From: Promethearchaeota archaeon
GTDB taxonomy: Archaea > Asgardarchaeota > Lokiarchaeia > Sigynarchaeales > SOKP01
DNA length: 5,170 nucleotides
Direction: 5' to 3'
NCBI GenBank assembly: GCA_016839905.1
Contig: JAEOTJ010000036.1
Span: 1 to 5,170 of the forward strand
Positions 1 through 5,170 of the stretch are shown in pieces. Position 1 is the stretch's first letter. Each line of letters begins with the position of its first letter. The notes beneath the pieces were generated by a model. It was not told the DNA's origin and made no database searches. It worked only from the letters and a program-made list of their open reading frames with translations. Position numbers and translations under genes: made by a program.

Positions 1-1
1 T

Positions 2-355
2 AATAGCTTGGCTGTCATAAAATCTTTTGGCCCTGAAAACATTCGATATATTAATTTTGCCTTCGAAATAACTGCTTTATGCGACTGTGTAGTAAATGCT
101 AGCATGCCTGTTGTTCCCGATCTTGGGGTTTTTGGCTCCTCTGATCCCGTTGCCATTGATAAAGCATGCGTGGATGCTGAAACTAAAGCTCCTGGTCTTC
201 CCTTTCTTAAACCTAATGGAGATTGGAGTCAACCAATAGAATCGGGCATTGAAAAATTTCAAGGATTAATTCCTTCACTAAACACTTTATGGCAATTTGA
301 TATGGCGATTAGAAACAAGATAGGAACAATTAACTATAAACTCGTGCAAGTCTAG
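2..355 (+). CDS. DUF362 domain protein, C-terminal part (5' end outside window)
   Basis: The reading frame is open from the window edge to the TAG at 353-355 (117 codons). Sequence before the TTG at position 8 is also in frame, and the protein there is already inside a conserved domain, so that TTG is not a credible start; the gene begins upstream. Seen: a Cys-Asp-Cys at codons 80-88, then the stretch VVPDLGVFGSSDPVAIDKAC, and an ending IGTINYKLVQV. These match the C-terminal block of DUF362 proteins (typically CDC, then VPDIGI, SxDPVAIDxAxVD, and a final LGxxxYxLV). Family knowledge: many DUF362 proteins carry a 4Fe-4S ferredoxin-like segment and are presumed redox proteins, with no settled general function. 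Any cluster-binding part would lie upstream and cannot be checked here. The stop is one base before the next gene, which suggests co-transcription. Family assignment is firm; biochemical role is unknown. Confidence 0.85.
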   Translation, partial: NSLAVIKSFGPENIRYINFAFEITALCDCVVNASMPVVPDLGVFGSSDPVAIDKACVDAETKAPGLPFLKPNGDWSQPIESGIEKFQGLIPSLNTLWQFDMAIRNKIGTINYKLVQV

Positions 356-356
356 G

Positions 357-1394
357 ATGGAAAAAGAATTAGAATCTCCAACAATCGTCATCTATGGTGT
401 TGGTGGCATTGGTGCCTCTATTGGAGGTTGGCTTTCCCAACATAATGATAAAATTTATTTATTGGCTCGAGGAAAGAATGCTAAAGCTCTAAAATCTAAT
501 GGACTGATTTTATATAAAGGCTCTAGAGAAAATTCCACGTCAATTCCCATTAAAGTCATTGAAGACTTGGATGAAATGGAGAATGTGGATATCGTTATTA
601 TCGTAGTTAAGAATTATGATCTTGAAGGAGTTGCAAGTGATATATCCTCAAAGCTTGGTGATACTCCCATAATCATTGCATTACAGAACGGCACTGAAAA
701 TCAAAAAATCCTACCTAAGTATTTCTCCAAGATAATCTATGGAGTAATCGTTTTATCTGGATGGAGAGACGAACCAGGCGTATTTGGATATAGAGATAAG
801 GGAGAAATCATTCTTGGTGTAATCGATGAAAAATCTCAACCCTTACTCGAAAAATTAAAGGAGGTATTAAAGCCTGGATTATCCATAAAAACCACCAAAA
901 GATTCCAAGATGCAATGCATACCAAACTGTTGTTAAACCTAAATAATTCAATAATAACCCTGACAAACATCGATAATATGTCAGACTCAAGTGTTAAATT
1001 GATACGTAAGATTGTCTCTAGAGTTTATTCCGAAGGAATCGAAATCATTAAAGCTGCCGGATATAAGGAGTACAAGCTAAAAGGTGTACCTCCTTGGAAG
1101 ATTTGGAAAGTAATGGGGGATGCTCCAGCTCAAAATGTAAATAAACCATTCAAGAAAGCGCTGATACGAGGAGGTCATAATAGCATGGTACAGGATATGA
1201 TTTGGAGGCAGAAAGGCCAATCAGAAATAGACTCTCTGAACGGGTATATCGTTAAATTAGCCAGATCCTTGGGAATTGATGCACCATTTAATGAAAACTT
1301 ATATCAACTGTGCAAGGAACAATTTAAAAAGATTCAATTCCAAAGATTGGATCCAGAAATCATTTGGGAAAAATTAAAGATAGAGGAGGGATAA
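357..1394 (+). CDS. Ketopantoate reductase family (PanE/ApbA) NADP-dependent dehydrogenase
   Basis: A complete 345-residue protein. The N-terminal Rossmann fold has TIVIYGVGGIGASIGG with the dinucleotide motif G14-V-G16-G17-I-G19, a probable NADP-phosphate contact at R38 (LLARG), VVKNYD near 83-88 and ALQNG at 108-112. The C-terminal helical domain has KLLLN with K190 and N194, then S276 in GGHNSMVQD and E290 in SEIDSLNGYI. By alignment from memory these match E. coli PanE K176, N180, S244 and E256, so the catalytic set is intact. The family reduces 2-dehydropantoate to pantoate with NADPH in the cytoplasm, a step of coenzyme A synthesis in bacteria and archaea. At 345 residues it is longer than the roughly 303 of E. 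coli PanE, owing to an insert around 238-272, as in a longer subfamily whose members are not all proven pantoate enzymes; the substrate is therefore not certain. The ATG at 357 lies one base after the DUF362 stop, has no convincing Shine-Dalgarno, and places the first beta strand correctly, so coupled translation is likely. Confidence 0.9.
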   Translation: MEKELESPTIVIYGVGGIGASIGGWLSQHNDKIYLLARGKNAKALKSNGLILYKGSRENSTSIPIKVIEDLDEMENVDIVIIVVKNYDLEGVASDISSKLGDTPIIIALQNGTENQKILPKYFSKIIYGVIVLSGWRDEPGVFGYRDKGEIILGVIDEKSQPLLEKLKEVLKPGLSIKTTKRFQDAMHTKLLLNLNNSIITLTNIDNMSDSSVKLIRKIVSRVYSEGIEIIKAAGYKEYKLKGVPPWKIWKVMGDAPAQNVNKPFKKALIRGGHNSMVQDMIWRQKGQSEIDSLNGYIVKLARSLGIDAPFNENLYQLCKEQFKKIQFQRLDPEIIWEKLKIEEG

Positions 1395-1537
1395 ATATCA
1401 AGACGGGAAAATATCTCAAAAGAGTTTATAAAGAAGGGAAAGAAACTATTTGGAAATTAGATCACAGATTGCTTTTTAGAATAAATTTCTTTTTAATTTT
1501 TCTTTTATTTCAATTAATTTTTTCATCGCTTCAATAG
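1391..1537 (+). pseudogene. Possible truncated third gene of the DUF362-reductase unit, lacking a normal start
   Basis: After a strong GGAGGG at 1385-1390, a frame different from the reductase frame reads I-N-I-K-T-G-K-Y-L-K-R-V and continues as a basic, amphipathic-looking segment (YKEGKETIWKLDHRLLF) before becoming hydrophobic where it runs antisense to the mutS 3' end. It stops at TAG 1535-1537. No ATG, GTG or TTG stands at the proper distance from the GGAGGG; the only nearby alternative is TTG 1364, inside the reductase gene. The ribosome-binding-like sequence and ordered composition suggest the 5' end of a lost or disrupted downstream gene. It could equally be a chance frame, since the second half is only the mirror of the lysine-rich MutS tail. 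No function can be proposed. Confidence 0.2.
1473..1510 (+). terminator. Oligo-T tracts, probable terminator of the DUF362-reductase transcript
   Basis: On the plus strand, several T runs (TTTTT at 1473-1477, 1490-1494 and 1497-1501, then TTTT at 1503-1506) lie about 80-115 bases after the reductase stop. Archaeal RNA polymerase terminates at such oligo-T stretches without needing a hairpin. They sit within the 3' end of the convergent mutS gene, where they are the complement of its lysine/asparagine-rich codons, so they may be a by-product of coding. No clear stem-loop precedes them. Confidence 0.35.
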
Positions 1538-4379
1538 GAGTTATTGAATTTATATCAATATTTTTTATGAGATCTATTAATTCTTTAAAGCGATCATCTT
1601 CAACGATTTCTTTCTTAACAATGGGCTGGAAAAAAGAAGTTTGAACTAATTTTTTCTTCTTTTGGCTTTTAACTTGAGTTACTTTGTTCTTACTTGTCTG
1701 TATTTTAGCTTTTAATTTTTCTATTTCTATGGTTTTATTTTTTAATTCACTCTCTTTTTGACTTAAATCTTCAAAATACTTGTCTAATTCTTCTTTCTTG
1801 GTGATTAATTCTGCATTTACTTTCTCAAGTTCTTTTTTTTTTCCATTAATTATTTTATCGTGATATTTTCCAGAAATAATTCCATTGCCATTATTTTTTA
1901 TAGTGGATTTAAAAGGATCTTTCTCCTCTATTTGTTCTAAAATCTCAAATGCTCTAATTATGACATCCTCAGGTATTCCTGCCAATCTTGCAACATGAAT
2001 ACCATACGACTTATCGGTACTTCCTGGACTTAATTTTCTTACAAAACTAATACTTCCATCATCATTTTCTATGATATTTAAGTGATAATTCTTTATTCTA
2101 GGTAGATTTATCTCTGTTAATTGATGATAATGAGTACTAAACAGAGTTTTTGCATTTAAATCGTGTATTTTCTCAAGAGTAGCCATTGCAATACTCTGTC
2201 CATCGCTAGTACTTGTACCCCGACCTAATTCATCAATAATTATTAAACTTTTAGGAGTAGCATAATGTAAAATTTTAGCAGTTTCAGTCATCTCTATCAT
2301 GAAGGTACTTAAACGCCTTGCTAAATCATCAGATGCTCCAATTCTTGTGAATATTTGATCAACTATACCTATCGTTGCAGACTTTGCGGGTACAAAGGAA
2401 CCCATCTGGGCAATGATACATATTAAAGCTACTTGACGAAGATAAGTACTCTTACCCGCCATGTTAGGACCTGTTATAATTAATAATTGCTCACTTTCAG
2501 TATCTAAATAACAGTCATTTGGAATAAACTTATCTGAAATATTAAGTTGCTCTACTACGGGATGCCTTCCTTCTTCTATAATGATTTTATCATCCTCAGT
2601 GATTTTAGGTCGACAATAATCATATTTTTCCGCAATCTCAGCAAAACAAGCAAGTAAATCGATCACAGCAATATTTTTCGCTGTTTTTAAGATATTCTTA
2701 GTTTCATCTGCTACCTTTTCTCGTATAGTACTAAAGATTTTATATTCAATATCATTAATCTTTTCTTCCGCAGTAACGATTTTTTCTTCCAATTCTTTTA
2801 ATTTTGCTGTCGTGTATCTCTTAGCATTTTTAAGTGTAGCTCTTTCATTGTATTCTTCCGGAATTTTGGATATTAATTCATGAGTCCTGTTTGTTATTTG
2901 GATGTAATAACCCATAATATTATTATGCCCAACTTTTAGACCAGAAGTAAGGTTCCATCGATTTTTCTGTTCTTCTTCATACTTTAATATATAAGACATT
3001 CCATTATTTATTATATCTCTTAACTCATCAACTTCTTCATTGAAACCTTCCTTTATGATATTTCCCTCTTTAATAGTGATAGGTGAATCATCATTTATCG
3101 AGACATCTATTAATGCTCTAATTTCACTAAAATTATTGATATTTACTAAAAACTTTGAGATCTCGGGAATTTCTGCTTTATTAAGTATTACCTGAATCTC
3201 ATGTATTTTTTCTAGGGAGTTCTTTATATTAATTAAATCTCTTGCATTCGCACGAGTCGTATAATTAACCCGATTAATGAATCTCTCAAGATCCCCAACA
3301 ACCTTTAGTTCTTCGCGCAAGTCTGATCTTAAAAATATGTCATCCTTAAATTTTTGGACAATATTTAATCTCTGATTAATTTCATCTCGATCTAGGAGTG
3401 GTTGGAGGATAATTTTCTTTAACAAACGTGCACCCATTGGCGTATCCGTCTTATTAAATACAGAAAATAATGTGGAATCTTTTCCTTTTTCCCATAAAGA
3501 GCGGATTAGTTCCAGATTCCGCTGAGTTATATAATCTAAATGCAAATTCTTTGATTCTTGGAGTAAATTAATAGAAAATATATTTGGAATCACATCTCTC
3601 TGGGTTTCTTTTAAGAAAGCTAGTAGCCCTCCAGATGCTTGAATTGCTAGATCCAATCCTTCTAAACCAAATCCCTCTAAATTAGATAAATTAAAATGAC
3701 GGGTAATTAATGTATAAGATTCTTCAAATCCAAATACATAATCATTATGAGTTTTTATTATAGCTTCAGTTAAATCTACAAGGTGAATAAATAGTCTCTC
3801 ATCTTTTTTTAGTTCTGAAGGAATAATTAACTCAACCGGATCATACTGAGAAAAAATACTTAGGAGTTTTTCCAAAGGATCTTTATCTTTCGATGAAAAT
3901 TCTACAGTTAGGAACTCACCAGTGGAGATATCTGCAAAAGCAATTCCAAATCCTTTTTTTTCTTTTACAATTGAAGCAATATAGTTATTATCACTCGATT
4001 TAAGCATGTTACTATCTATAACTGTTCCAGGGGATAGTATCCTCGTTACTCCTCGCTTAACTATCCTCCCTTTAACTGTAGCTGGATCCTCCAATTGCTC
4101 TACGATGACTATTGTTTGTCCTTGATTAATTAAGTTAGTAAAATGGTTAGTTATTGAGTGATGTGGAATTCCAGCTAATGGATATGTATCATTTCCGATC
4201 TTCCTTTTGGTCAAGGTAATCCCGATTAATGCTGAGATTCTCTCGGCATCATCGTAAAAGAATTCAAAGAAATCCCCCATCCGATAAGCCACTAAATTAG
4301 TAGGATACTTAGATTTGATGCTGAACCAGTGTCGCATCATAGGCGTTAAGTTCTTGGGATCAACGTCAGTAAAGGACAT
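1476..4379 (-). CDS. mutS: DNA mismatch repair protein MutS (MutS1 type), with extended C-terminal coiled coil
   Basis: A complete 967-residue MutS, the ATPase dimer that recognises mispaired bases and starts repair. Mismatch-binding domain at about 1-125, with YRMGDFFEFFYDDA holding the Phe-x-Glu motif (F37, E39); connector about 130-265; lever/core about 275-615, with the clamp near 440-540 (GFNEEVDELR, LKVGHNNIMGYYIQ); ATPase about 620-815. Walker A is GPNMAGKST (637-645, K643), Walker B is SLIIIDELGRG (D716, E717), and the STH histidine is H750. The signature loop reads DDLARRLSTFM (684-694), with R688-R689 where SG or RG is usual. The dimerisation helix-turn-helix is near 790-820. Unlike the usual roughly 850-880 residues, there is a charged, heptad-like region at about 845-895, then a KKKK patch, QTSFF (913-917), and a final helical domain (925-965, with the SITPIEAMKKL element also seen in the E. 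coli C-terminus). The ATG at 4379 gives the canonical MutS N-terminus. No mutL is nearby. Confidence 0.97.
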   Translation of the reverse strand: MSFTDVDPKNLTPMMRHWFSIKSKYPTNLVAYRMGDFFEFFYDDAERISALIGITLTKRKIGNDTYPLAGIPHHSITNHFTNLINQGQTIVIVEQLEDPATVKGRIVKRGVTRILSPGTVIDSNMLKSSDNNYIASIVKEKKGFGIAFADISTGEFLTVEFSSKDKDPLEKLLSIFSQYDPVELIIPSELKKDERLFIHLVDLTEAIIKTHNDYVFGFEESYTLITRHFNLSNLEGFGLEGLDLAIQASGGLLAFLKETQRDVIPNIFSINLLQESKNLHLDYITQRNLELIRSLWEKGKDSTLFSVFNKTDTPMGARLLKKIILQPLLDRDEINQRLNIVQKFKDDIFLRSDLREELKVVGDLERFINRVNYTTRANARDLINIKNSLEKIHEIQVILNKAEIPEISKFLVNINNFSEIRALIDVSINDDSPITIKEGNIIKEGFNEEVDELRDIINNGMSYILKYEEEQKNRWNLTSGLKVGHNNIMGYYIQITNRTHELISKIPEEYNERATLKNAKRYTTAKLKELEEKIVTAEEKINDIEYKIFSTIREKVADETKNILKTAKNIAVIDLLACFAEIAEKYDYCRPKITEDDKIIIEEGRHPVVEQLNISDKFIPNDCYLDTESEQLLIITGPNMAGKSTYLRQVALICIIAQMGSFVPAKSATIGIVDQIFTRIGASDDLARRLSTFMIEMTETAKILHYATPKSLIIIDELGRGTSTSDGQSIAMATLEKIHDLNAKTLFSTHYHQLTEINLPRIKNYHLNIIENDDGSISFVRKLSPGSTDKSYGIHVARLAGIPEDVIIRAFEILEQIEEKDPFKSTIKNNGNGIISGKYHDKIINGKKKELEKVNAELITKKEELDKYFEDLSQKESELKNKTIEIEKLKAKIQTSKNKVTQVKSQKKKKLVQTSFFQPIVKKEIVEDDRFKELIDLIKNIDINSITPIEAMKKLIEIKEKLKRNLF

Positions 4380-4425
4380 TATTAAGATTAATATTAAATT
4401 TGTATAAACGCTATCTATTAAGATT
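4380..4425. repeat. 10-bp direct repeat TATTAAGATT flanking the mutS TATA box
   Basis: TATTAAGATT occurs at 4380-4389 and again at 4416-4425, 36 bp apart start to start. One copy touches the mutS start codon and the other lies just upstream of the TATA-like element at 4402-4409, so the pair brackets the core promoter. This could be a pair of regulator sites, but in DNA this AT-rich a chance 10-bp match is possible. Confidence 0.35.
4402..4409 (-). promoter_or_regulatory. TATA-like box of mutS (leaderless promoter)
   Basis: On the minus strand the sequence reads GTTTATAC, its centre about 26 bp before the first base of the mutS ATG, with the purine-richer AGATAGC just upstream as a possible BRE. 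No Shine-Dalgarno sequence precedes the ATG (the preceding bases are AATATTAATCTTAAT). TATA at about -26 with no ribosome-binding site is the usual leaderless archaeal arrangement, so transcription probably begins at or very near the start codon. Confidence 0.55.
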
Positions 4426-4457
4426 TTAATAAATTAAATTGAATGAATTCGCTAAAA

Positions 4458-4496
4458 ATCATCAAGTCTTTTTATATCTCTTGTTTGATGATCAAA
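4458..4496. repeat. Inverted repeat and nested palindrome around a TATA-like sequence
   Basis: ATCATCAA at 4458-4465 is matched by its reverse complement TTGATGAT at 4485-4492 across 19 bases that contain CTTTTTATATCTC. The right arm is also part of a near-perfect palindrome, TTTGAT-G-ATCAAA, at 4484-4496. Read on the minus strand the hairpin is followed by a T run, which would also suit termination of the minus-strand remnant upstream. Alternatives are an operator for a dimeric regulator, or a second, more distal mutS promoter (minus strand GATATAAAAAG, 4478-4468) giving a leader of about 70 nt. The repeat is visible; its role is inferred. Confidence 0.4.
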
Positions 4497-4514
4497 ACGC
4501 GGAAATCTCGGTAA

Positions 4515-4739
4515 TTACTTACCAGTTAATCTCTTATACTCATTATATGTAAAATCTTGAATTAAGTCATAATCAACAAAATCTTATCTGCCATCGAAAT
4601 CAAAAGAAATAACAATTAAAATAATATCTTTCTTATCACATACCTATTTTTTAAGTGCGTCATTTTCTTATTGGACTACTAACATTTTTAATCCATAAAT
4701 GAAAATAATATTTACTATTTTGGATGATATAAGCTCACT
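4515..4739 (-). pseudogene. Possible decayed coding remnant in the mutS upstream region
   Basis: One minus-strand frame, 75 codons ending at TAA 4517-4515, reads like protein although it contains three internal stops (TAA 4670-4668, TAG 4646-4644, TAA 4586-4584). After the second stop it gives VCDKKDIILIVISFDFDGR, a stop, then DFVDYDLIQDFTYNEYKRLT and a terminal GK. The Asp/Tyr/Ile-rich composition, and about 19 of 43 codons of the RNY form (GAT, ATT, GTT, AAT) in this last part, suggest former coding rather than random spacer. There is no intact start and I do not recognise the family. Stops are expected often in such AT-rich DNA, so chance cannot be excluded. Confidence 0.3.
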
Positions 4740-4753
4740 TCAATTCAAAGAAC

Positions 4754-4764
4754 TTTTTTATATT
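4754..4764 (+). promoter_or_regulatory. TATA-like box of the membrane-protein gene
   Basis: TTTTTTATATT is centred about 24-25 bp upstream of the ATG at 4784 and is preceded by the purine-rich CAAAGAAC (4745-4752 region), which could be a BRE. No Shine-Dalgarno is present before the ATG. As with mutS, the spacing fits leaderless archaeal transcription. Confidence 0.5.
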
Positions 4765-4783
4765 ATGAAATAATGAAAGTATT

Positions 4784-5170
4784 ATGAATCTAAAAAAATA
4801 TTCTAAAGCTATTTTGCTCTTTTTAGCTTACTCAGCAATAGTCTTTGGTTTTTTCTTGATGTTTGCGCTTAGTAGTGATTCCGGTGAGCAGATGTCTCCT
4901 ATTTTTCCTGGAACGGATATGCCTGAAGAGATTTTATTTTTATTTTTTGTTGTATTTGTATTATTTCCTCTACTCGCTGTAAATGCTGGTTATTTAGTTG
5001 GACCACTCTTCCTTTATATACAATCAAAGTATACAGGAAAAAATTTGAACTTTGGAATTCAAGAAAGACCTGAAGAAAAAGCATTCGGTAAAATTTTCCG
5101 CGGATTTTTTCCAGCTTTAATGGCACTGAATCTGGCAATGACCCTAGGAGGAACTTCATTTGTTCAAACA
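4784..5170 (+). CDS. Uncharacterised integral membrane protein, N-terminal part (3' end outside window)
   Basis: The frame is open from ATG 4784 to the window end (129 codons, no stop). It is the first ATG after an in-frame TGA at 4766-4768, and two ATGs just upstream (4765, 4773) hit stops within a few codons. The product begins MNLKKYSKAILLFLAYSAIV. A first membrane helix spans about 8-30 after a short basic N-terminus; an acidic loop (SSDSGEQ to TDMPEE, 31-49) follows; a long hydrophobic stretch at about 50-80 ends in GYLVGPLFLYIQ. Next come a charged loop (SKYTGK to EEKAFGK, 81-103) and a third hydrophobic segment starting FRGFFPALMALNLAM. The basic N-terminus predicts an inside N-end with the acidic loop outside. 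The combination of GYLVGPLFLYI, GIQERP and FRGFFPALMALN resembles uncharacterised Asgard archaeal membrane proteins I recall, but no function is known to me. It is divergent from mutS and has its own TATA-like box. Confidence 0.8.
   Translation, partial: MNLKKYSKAILLFLAYSAIVFGFFLMFALSSDSGEQMSPIFPGTDMPEEILFLFFVVFVLFPLLAVNAGYLVGPLFLYIQSKYTGKNLNFGIQERPEEKAFGKIFRGFFPALMALNLAMTLGGTSFVQT

Noticed and set aside
77..262. Minus-strand frame of 61 residues
   Set aside because: It is antisense to the well-conserved DUF362 coding region and shows no recognisable motif.
8..355. A complete 115-residue protein starting at TTG 8
   Set aside because: The frame stays open to the window edge and the protein begins inside a conserved DUF362 block, so this is the tail of a longer gene, not a full small gene.
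808..990. Minus-strand frame of 60 residues, rich in Leu and Trp
   Set aside because: It is antisense to the catalytic region of the reductase; its composition is a by-product of Lys/Asn/Ile codons on the other strand.
1620..1670. Low-complexity T/C-rich run on the plus strand
   Set aside because: It is the complement of lysine codons in the MutS C-terminal KKKK patch and is explained by coding.
1861..1910. Possible frameshift or insertion junction in mutS around the GNGIISG segment
   Set aside because: The frame continues unbroken into a family-like C-terminal domain, so the segment is best read as a flexible linker.
4691..4725. AT-rich hairpin (ATCCATAAAT pairing with ATTTTGGAT, with one bulge)
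   Set aside because: Nine pairs with a bulge in such AT-rich DNA is weak, and no T run or gene end is placed to make it a terminator; kept only as a note.
4763..4786. Two tiny upstream ORFs (ATG 4765 and ATG 4773) before the membrane-protein gene
   Set aside because: They are two and four codons long and lie between the TATA box and the likely leaderless start, so they are probably not transcribed.
4899..5159. Minus-strand frame of 86 residues
   Set aside because: It overlaps the plus-strand membrane-protein gene, which has a promoter, a good start and membrane-segment logic; the opposite frame has none of these.

Overview
The window is AT-rich (most of all between genes and at third codon positions) and looks like chromosomal DNA of an archaeon. 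The strongest sign is promoter layout: the two divergent genes at the right each have a TATA-like box about 24-26 bp before their ATG and no Shine-Dalgarno sequence, which fits leaderless archaeal transcription. The membrane protein at the right edge also resembles, from memory, uncharacterised proteins of Asgard archaea (Lokiarchaeota and relatives). That placement is an inference; no rRNA or other phylogenetic marker is present.

Layout: (1) bases 2-355, plus strand: the C-terminal end of a DUF362-family protein that starts outside the window. (2) 357-1394, plus strand: a complete ketopantoate-reductase-family (PanE/ApbA) NADP-dependent dehydrogenase, one base after the DUF362 stop and probably in the same transcript. 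(3) 1395-1475: a short convergent spacer; a protein-like but start-less reading frame begins just after a GGAGG at the end of the reductase gene and runs into the 3' end of mutS. (4) 1476-4379, minus strand: a complete bacterial-type MutS mismatch-recognition ATPase of 967 residues, with a long charged coiled-coil insert, a clamp-binding-like QTSFF peptide near its C-terminus, and an Arg-Arg pair where the ABC-signature loop normally has a glycine. (5) 4380-4783: a roughly 400-bp divergent intergenic region with two promoters, a direct repeat pair flanking the mutS TATA box, an inverted repeat/palindrome cluster, and a possible decayed coding remnant on the minus strand. (6) 4784-5170, plus strand: the N-terminal 129 residues of an integral membrane protein that continues past the window.

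The DUF362 and reductase genes form one redox-flavoured transcription unit. mutS stands alone, with no mutL in view, and converges on it. I see no mobile element, CRISPR array, rRNA or tRNA. No clearly new multi-gene system is present; the most interesting points are the MutS sequence anomalies and the layered structure of the mutS upstream region.
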